8,168 nucleotides of DNA from Verrucomicrobia bacterium UBA1211 (GCA_002309585.1 DBXN01000058.1:1-8168); one strand, 5' to 3'; shown: positions 1-6,702, numbered from the stretch's first letter. Program-made: numbers and translations. The notes: generated from the sequence alone by a model not told the origin.

Positions 1-563
1 GAGGCGTCCTTGAACGCCACGCGGTCAAAGGGGATGCCCGCCGCGACAATTTTCTTCAGACGGTCCGCATAAAACTCCGGCGTGTGGGTACCCTGGTTAT
101 CGACCCCGGGGGGCAGCCCCATCATCGTCACGACCACCTCGTGGTTCAGCCCGGCGTCATGGATGCACTGCCCGGACCAACGCAGGTTCTCGACATCGTT
201 CAAGGCGTCGAAGTTACGGATGGAGGTCATGCCGTGCTTCTTGAACATATCGGCATGGAGTTTGATCATATCGGAGGGCTGGGAATCCAAACCGACCACA
301 TTCACGCCGCGGGAGAGGGTCTGGAGATCCGCCTCCGGGCAGGTCTTGCGGAAGAGGTCCATCACGTCGAAGGCGTCTTCCTGGCAATAGAAATAGCAGG
401 ACTGGAACCGGGCGCCGCCGCCAGCCTCAAACCAACGGATACCCGCATCGTATGCCTCCTTCACGGCCGGCATGAAATCTTTGGACAGAACGCGCGCGCC
501 GATGACAGACTGGAACCCGTCACGGAAAGCGGTACACATGAATTTGACTTGTTTCTTAGCCAC
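1..563 (-). CDS. oadA: Biotin-dependent carboxyltransferase, OadA/PycB-like (partial, 3' end outside window)
   Basis: The 187 visible residues are the N-terminal half of an HMGL-like TIM-barrel carboxyltransferase domain. This domain moves CO2 between a keto acid such as oxaloacetate or pyruvate and biotin. Seen in the sequence: R14-D15 with Q18-S19 (the family's RDxxQS metal and substrate loop), FEAGGGARF near residue 43, LSRGVN near 80, the strand IRNFDALND near 119, and F184-K185-D186 at the position of the lysine that is carboxylated in this family. The HxH metal-binding strand and any biotin-carrier domain lie off the left edge. The start is GTG at 563, chosen because AAGGAG stands 7 bases upstream and homology begins at once. 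The gene follows oadG by 39 bases, which supports a Na+-translocating decarboxylase complex. The sequence is clearly divergent: the usual RDAHQS is RDGFQS, and KDM is KDA. It could instead be a pyruvate carboxylase B or transcarboxylase 5S subunit. The fold is certain, the exact substrate is not. Confidence 0.8.
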   Translation of the reverse strand, partial: MAKKQVKFMCTAFRDGFQSVIGARVLSKDFMPAVKEAYDAGIRWFEAGGGARFQSCYFYCQEDAFDVMDLFRKTCPEADLQTLSRGVNVVGLDSQPSDMIKLHADMFKKHGMTSIRNFDALNDVENLRWSGQCIHDAGLNHEVVVTMMGLPPGVDNQGTHTPEFYADRLKKIVAAGIPFDRVAFKDA

Positions 564-570
564 GGTTGAT

Positions 571-576
571 CTCCTT
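571..576 (-). promoter_or_regulatory. Shine-Dalgarno site of the carboxyltransferase gene
   Basis: Read on the minus strand this is AAGGAG, followed by 7 bases and then GTG at 563. It decides the start, since no in-frame ATG lies nearby upstream and the first internal ATG (residue 9) falls inside the conserved domain. Confidence 0.75.
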
Positions 577-602
577 AAGGAATGGGTTTGAGTGAAAGGG
601 GT

Positions 603-827
603 TTAGGCCGCGCGGGAACGGGCGACGGCAATGGCGAGCGCGATGGCGGCGTCATCGGAGGCCGGAGCGGCGGGACGGGGTTTCTTTTTCGGCTCCTCAT
701 CCGGAAGGATGTGGTTGAATCGGGGAACGATCTTCGCCGCGACGGTCATCACGCACACGAGCAGTGCGAGAAACGCAAAAACAATACCCATGCCTGCCAG
801 CAGCAGGACAACGCCTTGCATCATCAT
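603..827 (-). CDS. oadG: OadG-like gamma subunit of a Na+-pumping decarboxylase
   Basis: A 74-residue protein with one N-terminal membrane segment, about residues 5-28 (GVVLLLAGMGIVFAFLALLV and on). It is followed by a charged, proline-rich cytoplasmic linker (DEEPKKKPRPAAPA) and a short C-terminal helix, DDAAIALAIAVARSR. This layout is that of the OadG family, whose members anchor the alpha carboxyltransferase to the membrane beta subunit and help bind Zn2+. The length fits the family. The gene opens with three ATG codons in a row. The first (825-827) was chosen because AGGAG lies 7 bases upstream. A longer reading frame back to 1007 would run through the divergent promoter region and adds 60 residues unlike any OadG. 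The carboxyltransferase follows after 39 bases, so the two are very likely one operon. Recognition rests on topology, the C-terminal helix and context, since the family is short and poorly conserved. Confidence 0.8.
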   Translation of the reverse strand: MMMQGVVLLLAGMGIVFAFLALLVCVMTVAAKIVPRFNHILPDEEPKKKPRPAAPASDDAAIALAIAVARSRAA

Positions 828-834
828 ACGGGAA

Positions 835-839
835 CTCCT
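835..839 (-). promoter_or_regulatory. Shine-Dalgarno site of oadG
   Basis: Minus-strand AGGAG, 7 bases before the first of three consecutive ATG codons. It fixes the start at 827 rather than at the far upstream ATG at 1007. Confidence 0.7.
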
Positions 840-862
840 GATTTCGTGAAAAAAATGTAGGG

Positions 863-893
863 GGAAATGTATCAAAAACGGAAGGGAATGTAT
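863..893 (-). repeat. Two near-identical 10-mers 21 bp apart in the divergent promoter region
   Basis: The minus strand reads ATACATTCCC (893-884) and ATACATTTCC (872-863), nine of ten bases alike, spaced 21 bp, or about two helical turns. A third partial copy, TACATT, lies at 859-854. The first copy overlaps the candidate -10 box for oadG. They may be operator half-sites, alternative -10 boxes, or chance in an A/T-rich leader. Confidence 0.35.
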
Positions 894-917
894 AGGATAA
901 TCCTCGGAATAAATCAG
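889..917 (-). promoter_or_regulatory. Candidate sigma70-type promoter for oadG-oadA
   Basis: The minus strand has TATACA (894-889) as a good -10 box and CTGATT (917-912) as a weak -35 box with a 17-base spacer. Transcription would begin near 882, leaving a leader of about 55 bases before the ATG at 827. The weak -35 makes this tentative. Confidence 0.4.
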
Positions 918-920
918 CCC

Positions 921-949
921 TTGACTTCCCGCCGTTTTTCCGATACCTT
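921..949 (+). promoter_or_regulatory. Candidate promoter for the beta-strand-repeat protein gene
   Basis: TTGACT (921-926) is a near-consensus -35 box. At 17 bases spacing lies TACCTT (944-949), a poor -10. GATACC (942-947) is an alternative at 15 bases. Transcription from about 956 would give a leader of about 75 bases. The site stands almost back to back with the candidate minus-strand promoter, so the two units may share control. Confidence 0.35.
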
Positions 950-1030
950 CATGACGCTGGATATTAAGGAATCGGTTGAGTGTCGGATAGCAGGAGAGCC
1001 GCCTCAACCGGGGAAGGGAAGTTGACGATC

Positions 1031-4000
1031 ATGAAAAAACTGATGTTCTGTACCGTTTTGACCGCAGGTTCGCTCTGCGCCGCCAACCTGAACTGGAATG
1101 TCTTGGAAGGAGATTTCGGGTTGGGGGCCAACTGGGACACCGGAAACCCCCTCACCGCAGACGATTACGGCATGATCGCCAACGGCGGCATCAGTACCCT
1201 CTCGGACGGCGATTACACCTGCCAGCGTGTGGATCTCGGTAATGGCGGCACCGGTACCCTTCGCCAGACCGGCGGTATCCTGACGTGCAGCAACTACCCC
1301 AGCATCGGTTACAACGGGGCCACCGGGACCTACCTGCTCTCGGGCGGAACCCTGACGGTTAACGGAGTCCTCCGGATCGGCCGCCGCGGACAGGGCATCT
1401 TCCGCATTACCGGCGGAACGGTCTACGTGAGCGGCAACACGGAGATGGGCCGGTATGGCGAGGCGAACAACAATGAGCTGTTGATCACCGCCGGCGTCTA
1501 CAACCAGACCGGCAGCAACCTGGTCGTCGGCTGGGAAGGTAGCGCCACCGCCACCGTTTCGGGCACCGGCACCATCAACGTCGAGCCGGCCGCGGGTATC
1601 ATCATCGGAAACGCCGCAGCCGCCGGAACGCTGAACCTCTCCACCGGCGGCACGCTCGTGGTCCCCGCCATCTCCCTGCCCAACGCGAGCGGCACCTTCG
1701 TCTTTGACGGCGGTATTCTCCGTGTCAACAAGAGCTCCCCTTCCGCCACCCCGCTCATCAACGGGACCGGCACCGTCACCATCAGCGCCAACGGCGCCTT
1801 CATCGACACGCAGGCGTTCGACGCGACGATCAAAGCCGACATCACCTCGACGAGCGGCGGCGGGATCACCAAGAGCGGTTCCGGCGTCCTGACCCTCGCC
1901 GGAAACAACACCTACGGCGGGACCACGACCGTCAGCGAGGGCACCCTCGCCGCGCGGGGCCCCGAGTCTCTTCCCGGATACAACCAGCCCGGCAGGGTCG
2001 TGGTCGCCGACGGCGCGTCCATTTCCCTCGGTGTCGGCTGGACCCCCGGGGATGTTGATATCCTGCGGGCCAACATCACCTATCTCGGCTCGGGGGAAGT
2101 TCCCATCACGAGCGATTGCGAATACGACACCTCCTCCGGCGACCTCACGATTTCCGATGACCTAACCCCCTCCACCGGTCTGGTCAAGTCCGGCGCGAAC
2201 ATGCTCGCCCTCACCGGCCACAACACCTTCGTCGAACCCGCCCTCGTGCGGGAGGGCACCCTCCAGGCCGACTTCGGCCAGGGGCTCGACGCCGACTTCC
2301 CGGTGATCCTCAACGGCGGCACCCTCTCCAGCGCCTCCGGGGAGATCACCGCCCCGCTCGGCGAAGAGGGTTCCAAGATCCTCGTCCCCTCCGGCGCCGA
2401 GGTCGCCGGTTTCACCGCCCGTACCGTACCCCTGACGGTCAACCTCGGCGGCGAGGGCGCGCCCATCGTGTACAACTCGGATCTCTTCCCGCCGTTCACC
2501 CTCGTCCTGAACGGCGCGGACGCCGACCAGCCGCTGACCCTCATGAACGGTCTGGATGTCAACGGCACCAACTGCTACGTCCAGAGCTATGCCAACACCG
2601 TCACCTTCCGCGGAGATATCACCGATTCCGTCGGCACCGGCCGGTTCTACAAGAACGGCGCCGGCCAGGCGATCTTCTCCAACAGCACCGATGTCGCCCG
2701 GATCTACCTGGAAGGTACCGGAGACTACACCTTCGCCCCGGGCAGCATCCTCAGCGGCACCTATGTCAAATGCAACGCGAACGTGCACTATACCTTTGAC
2801 CGGGCGACCGTCTCAATCCCCTCCGGTGACGGGTTCAACGTCTATAACGGTACCGTCGATCTCCTGGAAGGAACCGAACTCAGTGTCAATAACCTGCGGC
2901 TCCAAGCGGGCAAGACCATCCTTTACCCAGACGCGGTCATCAACACCACTACCGATGTCAGACTCAACACCGCCACCTTCATCCAGAACGGCGGGACGCT
3001 CAACTCCCAGTCCACGGGTGAAACCTTCAGAATCGGCGATGGCACGGGCACGACCGGTACATTCATCCTGAACGACGGCGAGGTCAACGCCGCCTACACG
3101 ATCTCGCTCGGCTACAACGGCAACGGGACCCTGGAGGTCAACGGCGGAACGGTGAACGCCACGCAGTACATCATGATGGGGCACCAGACCGTCAGCCAAA
3201 ACAACATCTTGCGTGTCAACGGCGGCCAGATTCTGATGGCCAGCCAGACCAAAGGCTACTTCGCGGTCGGTTACCGCGGCAGCGCGTTCGCCGAGATCGG
3301 CCACGAGGGTTACATGCGTGTCCCGTATGTGGTCTTCGTCGGGCGGGGCGAAGCCTGCACCAACAGCATTCTCCGGTTGATGAGCGGCGGCCTGCTGGAA
3401 ACCGCCGAAGTCGGAGGTAAGGGCTCCGCCGGTGTCTCCCGCGTCTTCGAACTCAATGGCGGCACCCTCCGCGCGATGGAGAAGGGCTCCGGCTCCTACA
3501 ACACCGCCGGCGCGAACCTTGTCGCGGGACTGACCGACTTCGTGATGGGCCGCCAAGGCGGCACCATCGACACCGCCGGGCTGGACCGGATCCTCGCCCA
3601 GCCGATGACCGCGACGAACGATCCCGGCTACTTCTCCGAAGGCCTCGTCCACCGCTGGAGCTTCAACGGCACGCTGACGGATGACTACAGCGACGCGATC
3701 GCCGTGGCGAGCGGCGACTTCACGACCGACGGCAGTGTCTACACCCTCGCGGGCGGCGCGTGGGGCACCTCCCAGATCGACCTCGGCGCGAATCTGATCC
3801 CGACCGAGGGACCCGTGACCATCGAAATCTGGGCCAACTCCAAATCCGCCCAAACCAACAGCCGGATCTTCGACATCGGCGACAGCGAGCAGGACTTCTT
3901 CATGGCCAACTGGTCGAACGGCACCGATACCGGCAGCGAGAAGTTCGAGGTGCGCTTCAACAACGTACAGGTCGTCACGAACGGCGGGCTCGGCGGCTAT

Positions 4001-4900
4001 ACCGCCAACGGAAGCCGCCAGTACCACATCGCCTTCGTCATCGAACAGCAGGTGGACGGCTCATGGATCATCACCGGCTATAAGCAGTATGATACGGGTG
4101 AAACCCGCGCCACCGCGACGCTCATCCCGCCCGCGGGCTGGTCCCCCGCCGTCATGAAGCAGTCCCACTTCTACCTCGGCCACTCCCAGTTCCCGAACGA
4201 CAATGACGCGAACGTGAGCTACAACGAGGTCCGGATCTGGAACCGCGCCCTGTCCCAAGAGGAGTTGTCCGCCAACGCCGCGGCGGGTCCGGACAGTGTC
4301 GAGATGGGTACAATCGATCCCGCGAACTCGGCCAACGGCGTGTTCCGCAAATGCGGACAGGGCGCCCTCATGCTGACCGGCGCGAACACCTTTGACCTCC
4401 CGACCGTGATCGAGGAAGGCGAACTTATGCTGGGAACCGACGCCTCGCTCCCGGCCGATCAGCCCGTAGCCATCTTCGCGGACGCCTCCCTCTCGCTCGG
4501 CGGCGGATCCACCACCTTCGCGGCCCTCACGGGGAACGGTACCCTTCTGAATGGCGAACTCACCCTGACCGACGGTCTCTATCCCGGCGACGACGAAAAC
4601 ATCGGTACCCTTTGCGTGGCTGACACGGCAAGTGTCACCGGAACGCTCCATGTGAAGACCAACCTGGAGGGCGAATCCGACAAGCTGGTTGTCGAAGGCC
4701 CCTGTGACCTTTCCGCCCTCTCGCTGGAGGTTGAGGACCTCAATGCCCTCTCACCCGGCAAGGTCTACACGATCATCGAGGCCACAAGCATCCAGGGATC
4801 CTTCGCGGCATCCAACCTCTCCGGTACCCGATGGATCGCCACCGCCCATGACGGCGTGGTCAAGCTGATGACCGGCGGCACCCTGATGCTGCTCAACTAA
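1031..4900 (+). CDS. Large exported protein with autotransporter-associated beta-strand repeats and a LamG-like domain
   Basis: A 1289-residue protein with a signal peptide (MKKLMFCTVLTAGSLCAA, cleavage near residue 17 or 18). Residues about 70-240 and 670-800 are runs of glycine-rich beta-strand repeats with phrases such as SGGTLTVNG, TGGTVYVSG, NGGTVNATQ and NGGTLRAM, as expected of a right-handed beta-helix. Three passenger-associated repeats (form KSGxGxLxLxGxNTF...V.EGTL) are near residues 278-310, 383-417 and 1103-1135. Residues about 871-1085 form a LamG/concanavalin-like domain: it starts GLVHRWSF and ends with YNEVRIWNRALSQEEL, typical of Laminin_G_3. Residues about 1200-1260 (LVVEG, YTIIEA, IQGSF) resemble the segment that usually precedes an autotransporter barrel, but the protein ends at 1289 without a barrel, PEP-CTERM or LPXTG signal. 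The ATG at 1031 was preferred over an in-frame GTG at 980 because it begins the signal peptide; the ribosome site (GGAAG, 9 bases upstream) is weak. Likely a surface or secreted polysaccharide-binding or adhesion protein; the ligand is unknown. Confidence 0.85.
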   Translation: MKKLMFCTVLTAGSLCAANLNWNVLEGDFGLGANWDTGNPLTADDYGMIANGGISTLSDGDYTCQRVDLGNGGTGTLRQTGGILTCSNYPSIGYNGATGTYLLSGGTLTVNGVLRIGRRGQGIFRITGGTVYVSGNTEMGRYGEANNNELLITAGVYNQTGSNLVVGWEGSATATVSGTGTINVEPAAGIIIGNAAAAGTLNLSTGGTLVVPAISLPNASGTFVFDGGILRVNKSSPSATPLINGTGTVTISANGAFIDTQAFDATIKADITSTSGGGITKSGSGVLTLAGNNTYGGTTTVSEGTLAARGPESLPGYNQPGRVVVADGASISLGVGWTPGDVDILRANITYLGSGEVPITSDCEYDTSSGDLTISDDLTPSTGLVKSGANMLALTGHNTFVEPALVREGTLQADFGQGLDADFPVILNGGTLSSASGEITAPLGEEGSKILVPSGAEVAGFTARTVPLTVNLGGEGAPIVYNSDLFPPFTLVLNGADADQPLTLMNGLDVNGTNCYVQSYANTVTFRGDITDSVGTGRFYKNGAGQAIFSNSTDVARIYLEGTGDYTFAPGSILSGTYVKCNANVHYTFDRATVSIPSGDGFNVYNGTVDLLEGTELSVNNLRLQAGKTILYPDAVINTTTDVRLNTATFIQNGGTLNSQSTGETFRIGDGTGTTGTFILNDGEVNAAYTISLGYNGNGTLEVNGGTVNATQYIMMGHQTVSQNNILRVNGGQILMASQTKGYFAVGYRGSAFAEIGHEGYMRVPYVVFVGRGEACTNSILRLMSGGLLETAEVGGKGSAGVSRVFELNGGTLRAMEKGSGSYNTAGANLVAGLTDFVMGRQGGTIDTAGLDRILAQPMTATNDPGYFSEGLVHRWSFNGTLTDDYSDAIAVASGDFTTDGSVYTLAGGAWGTSQIDLGANLIPTEGPVTIEIWANSKSAQTNSRIFDIGDSEQDFFMANWSNGTDTGSEKFEVRFNNVQVVTNGGLGGYTANGSRQYHIAFVIEQQVDGSWIITGYKQYDTGETRATATLIPPAGWSPAVMKQSHFYLGHSQFPNDNDANVSYNEVRIWNRALSQEELSANAAAGPDSVEMGTIDPANSANGVFRKCGQGALMLTGANTFDLPTVIEEGELMLGTDASLPADQPVAIFADASLSLGGGSTTFAALTGNGTLLNGELTLTDGLYPGDDENIGTLCVADTASVTGTLHVKTNLEGESDKLVVEGPCDLSALSLEVEDLNALSPGKVYTIIEATSIQGSFAASNLSGTRWIATAHDGVVKLMTGGTLMLLN

Positions 4901-4919
4901 CGTGTCGTTCAGCCCTTAT

Positions 4920-6416
4920 ATGAACAGAACCGTCTGTTTTCTACGGGACGCGCTTTGGCGCGTCCTCTTTATCCTTTTCCTTCCCCTCTCCGCCGCTGCC
5001 CTGCCCGACCCGGAAGCGTTTGTGAACCCGCCGCCTGACAGGACGCGTGTGGGGGCCGTCATTCCCCTCACCGGAAGCGATGAGGCGGCGCGTGAAACCG
5101 CCATGCGCCAGCTGGAACGGGCCAAGTCCCTCGCCTTCGGCTTTGTCCTCTTCGATCTTCCGGCCGAAACGGAGGGCTTTTGGGAGACCTGGCAAGCCGT
5201 CACCAAACGGGCGAAGCAACTCCGTCTCCCGCTCGGGTTCACCGACTTCGCCCTCTTGAACGAGACCTCCGCCCCCACCGCCTCCGTTCAGTTCAGCCGC
5301 CATATCAACCGGGTCCTGTTCCAAAGCCAGACAAACCTCCCCGAAACCTACGGCACAACCCTCATCGGTTACCACTTTCCGGGACACTCCGTCACCAATC
5401 CGCCCTGGCCGTCCACCGCCGCCGACACCAACCTCTGGCGGGAGACCTACGCCGTCACCCTCCGCGACCTAGTTCAGGAATCGGGTCTTGACGCGGGCCT
5501 CTCCGTCGAACACGCCCCCCTTCCCCCGGAAGAGGTGGGCTTCTTCTTCAAACAGCCCATCTTTCCCCTCGCCACCAACGCCTGGGAATGCGAGCGGAAT
5601 ACCCGCGCGGGAGGCGGCGCCCGGACCATGGCGCGCCTCGATTGCTGGGGCCAACTCCCGGTTGAGTCCCCTGCCGCCCTTGTTACAAACCGGCAGGCTT
5701 TCGCCCGCGTCTCCCTTCTCCATGATGGCGCGACCCGCATCCTCTTCCCCTTCCCCGAGGGCATCTCCAGCGATGACGAAACCTTCCGCGCCCTCCAAAC
5801 CCTCTGCACGTTCTTCAACCGCTGCCAATGGCTCTTGGCGCAGGGCGATCCTCCGGCCGATTTCCTCTACATCGGCGAAAACCCGCCGGACTTCCTCGTC
5901 CCCTACGCCCTCGACCGCGCCGCGCCCGCCATGCTCCAAAGCGCCCGCCCCAAACAGCGCGACCTGCTCTTCCCCTCCGGACGCCGCTATCCGCGTCTCT
6001 TGGTCCAAAGCGGCGCCCTCCGTGAGCATCCCGGCCTCGCCGCCCTCCTCAACCGATACCGTACCGCCGGCATCACGGTCGGGCAGACGGATACGGATGA
6101 CGCTTCGCCGCCCTTCCCCGTCTGGCGCGACGCCGCCGATCTTCCGATCCCTCCCCCCTACCGCGCCACACCGGACAACACCAACCTCCTCTTCCGTATC
6201 ACCCGCCGGAAACCCGCATCCGGAACGATCCTCCTGGTCTCCAACACCACCGGGGAATCGGGCACCCTGCGCGTGGACTTCCCGGATCCGCCCAAAGGTT
6301 CCGTCGAATGTTGGAATCCCGAAGACGGCACCCGCGTCCCGCTCCCGCTTCTCCCGCCCGCCGGCGTCGAACTTCCCCTTCCCCCGTTCGCGTCGCGTTT
6401 CATCGTAACACCATAG
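4920..6416 (+). CDS. Exported protein resembling a shortened GH106-type (alpha-L-rhamnosidase-like) glycoside hydrolase
   Basis: A 498-residue protein with a signal peptide: hydrophobic core at residues 15-24 and cleavage after the AAA at 25-27. Features recalling GH106-like hydrolases, in order: FVNPPPDRTR at 34-43, then a beta-alpha unit with AFGFVLFDLP and LRLPLGFTDF; a segment ending WGQLPVESPAAL followed by HDGATRILFPFPE; NRCQWLLAQG with PADFLYIGE near 300-318; and a C-terminal stretch with the strand LLVSNTTGESGTLRVDF and ECWNPEDGT at 463-471. Known GH106 enzymes are far longer (roughly 800-1100 residues), so whole segments are missing, and I could not confirm the catalytic glutamates. 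It may be a minimal enzyme, a binding-only relative or a decayed paralogue; the reading frame is intact. ATG at 4920 is used, but GTG at 4902, one base past the previous stop, is in frame; neither has a ribosome site. The tight spacing implies co-transcription with the beta-strand-repeat gene and perhaps translational coupling. That it is a secreted protein is firm; the family is a judgement from remembered motifs. Confidence 0.7.
   Translation: MNRTVCFLRDALWRVLFILFLPLSAAALPDPEAFVNPPPDRTRVGAVIPLTGSDEAARETAMRQLERAKSLAFGFVLFDLPAETEGFWETWQAVTKRAKQLRLPLGFTDFALLNETSAPTASVQFSRHINRVLFQSQTNLPETYGTTLIGYHFPGHSVTNPPWPSTAADTNLWRETYAVTLRDLVQESGLDAGLSVEHAPLPPEEVGFFFKQPIFPLATNAWECERNTRAGGGARTMARLDCWGQLPVESPAALVTNRQAFARVSLLHDGATRILFPFPEGISSDDETFRALQTLCTFFNRCQWLLAQGDPPADFLYIGENPPDFLVPYALDRAAPAMLQSARPKQRDLLFPSGRRYPRLLVQSGALREHPGLAALLNRYRTAGITVGQTDTDDASPPFPVWRDAADLPIPPPYRATPDNTNLLFRITRRKPASGTILLVSNTTGESGTLRVDFPDPPKGSVECWNPEDGTRVPLPLLPPAGVELPLPPFASRFIVTP
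4946..4965 (+). other. Perfect 8-bp GC hairpin inside signal-peptide codons
   Basis: GGACGCGC, loop TTTG, then GCGCGTCC, followed by the pyrimidine-rich run TCTTTATCCTTTTCC. It begins 46 bases after the stop of the upstream gene and looks like an imperfect intrinsic terminator or a 3'-end stabilising stem, although it lies within codons for RDALWRV of the next protein. Confidence 0.5.
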
Positions 6417-6417
6417 G

Positions 6418-6443
6418 CCCCGCCCGCCAAACGGACGGCGGGG
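6418..6443 (+). other. GC-rich hairpin just after the GH106-like gene
   Basis: CCCCGCC (6418-6424) pairs perfectly with GGCGGGG (6437-6443). Two further C-G pairs lie inside a small internal loop around an AAAC tip. The hairpin starts two bases after the stop codon. No T-run follows (AACTGTTGAG), so it would be a non-canonical terminator or a 3'-end-protecting stem. Confidence 0.5.
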
Positions 6444-6447
6444 AACT

Positions 6448-6472
6448 GTTGAGGGTTGGGCGCTTATTGTGC
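6448..6472 (+). repeat. Imperfect 25-bp direct repeat, copy 1
   Basis: It matches copy 2 (6639-6663) at 21 of 25 positions without gaps. The shared core ends TTATTGTGC, and both copies begin GTTGA. The pair flanks the octamer palindrome. Copy 1 has no clear promoter after it. Confidence 0.6.
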
Positions 6473-6495
6473 GCATCTGCGCAATTCACCGTGTA

Positions 6496-6606
6496 GTATT
6501 GTGAAATTGTGGAATTGAGACATTATGGAATAATGAAATTGGGGAAAAGCCTCATTGCCACATTGTCACAATGCCACAATGTCACAATTCCACAATTTCA
6601 CAATGG
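6496..6606. repeat. Long imperfect palindrome made of 8-bp tandem units
   Basis: The right half is seven consecutive octamers from 6551 to 6606: CTCATTGC, CACATTGT, CACAATGC, CACAATGT, CACAATTC, CACAATTT, CACAATGG. The left half, 6496-6543, holds six units of complementary type: GTATTGTG, AAATTGTG, GAATTGAG, ACATTATG, GAATAATG, AAATTGGG. Arms 6498-6543 and 6559-6604 pair about the same axis: the outer 20 pairs are perfect, and mismatches build up towards a 15-base loop (6544-6558). No T-run follows the right arm, so it is not a standard terminator, and there is no coding frame. It contrasts with the GC-rich genes around it. Possible natures are a small non-autonomous mobile palindrome, a REP-like element or an RNA stem at the end of the upstream transcript. 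Confidence 0.85.
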
Positions 6607-6638
6607 TTGTATGGCATGGGTGAAAACACATGCGCCCA

Positions 6639-6663
6639 GTTGAAAGTTGCGCGTTTATTGTGC
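6639..6663 (+). repeat. Imperfect 25-bp direct repeat, copy 2, upstream of the der promoter
   Basis: It is the partner of copy 1 at 6448-6472 (21 of 25 alike). It ends one base before the -35 box of the der promoter, where an upstream activating element or regulator site would sit. Both copies contain ATTGTG, the core of the palindrome units. Confidence 0.6.
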
Positions 6664-6664
6664 A

Positions 6665-6693
6665 TTGCGTTCCGCGGCGGAATCCCCTATACT
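6665..6693 (+). promoter_or_regulatory. Strong sigma70-type promoter of der
   Basis: TTGCGT (6665-6670), a spacer of exactly 17 bases and TATACT (6688-6693). Four of six and five of six bases match the -35 and -10 consensus. Transcription would start near 6700, only a few bases before the ATG at 6703, so the transcript is predicted to be leaderless or nearly so. Confidence 0.7.
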
Positions 6694-6702
6694 TTCCCGC
6701 AA

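Noticed and set aside
84..569. Plus-strand open frame of 161 codons at the left edge
   Set aside because: It is antisense to the carboxyltransferase, which has family motifs, a ribosome site and an operon partner.
603..1007. Longer oadG starting at 1007 with 60 extra residues
   Set aside because: The extension crosses both candidate divergent promoters, has no ribosome site, and is unlike OadG proteins, which begin with the membrane segment.
980..1030. GTG start at 980 for the beta-strand-repeat protein
   Set aside because: The 17 extra residues would precede a normal signal peptide that begins at ATG 1031.
2813..4027. Long open frame on the minus strand (404 codons) opposite the beta-strand-repeat gene
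   Set aside because: It is antisense to a protein with clear repeats and a LamG domain. Its composition (rich in G, V, A, D, E, H) is that expected from the complement of GC-rich codons, and it has no recognisable motif.
5469..6476. Minus-strand open frame of 335 codons opposite the GH106-like gene
   Set aside because: The plus-strand frame has a signal peptide and family-like motifs. The antisense frame is a low-complexity product of GC bias.
6498..6604. Intrinsic terminator for the upstream operon
   Set aside because: The stem is A/T-rich with many inner mismatches, and no T-run follows the right arm, so it lacks the terminator hallmark. A role in RNA 3'-end stability is still possible.
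6551..6606. CRISPR array
   Set aside because: The units are 8 bp, contiguous and without spacers, and no cas gene is present.
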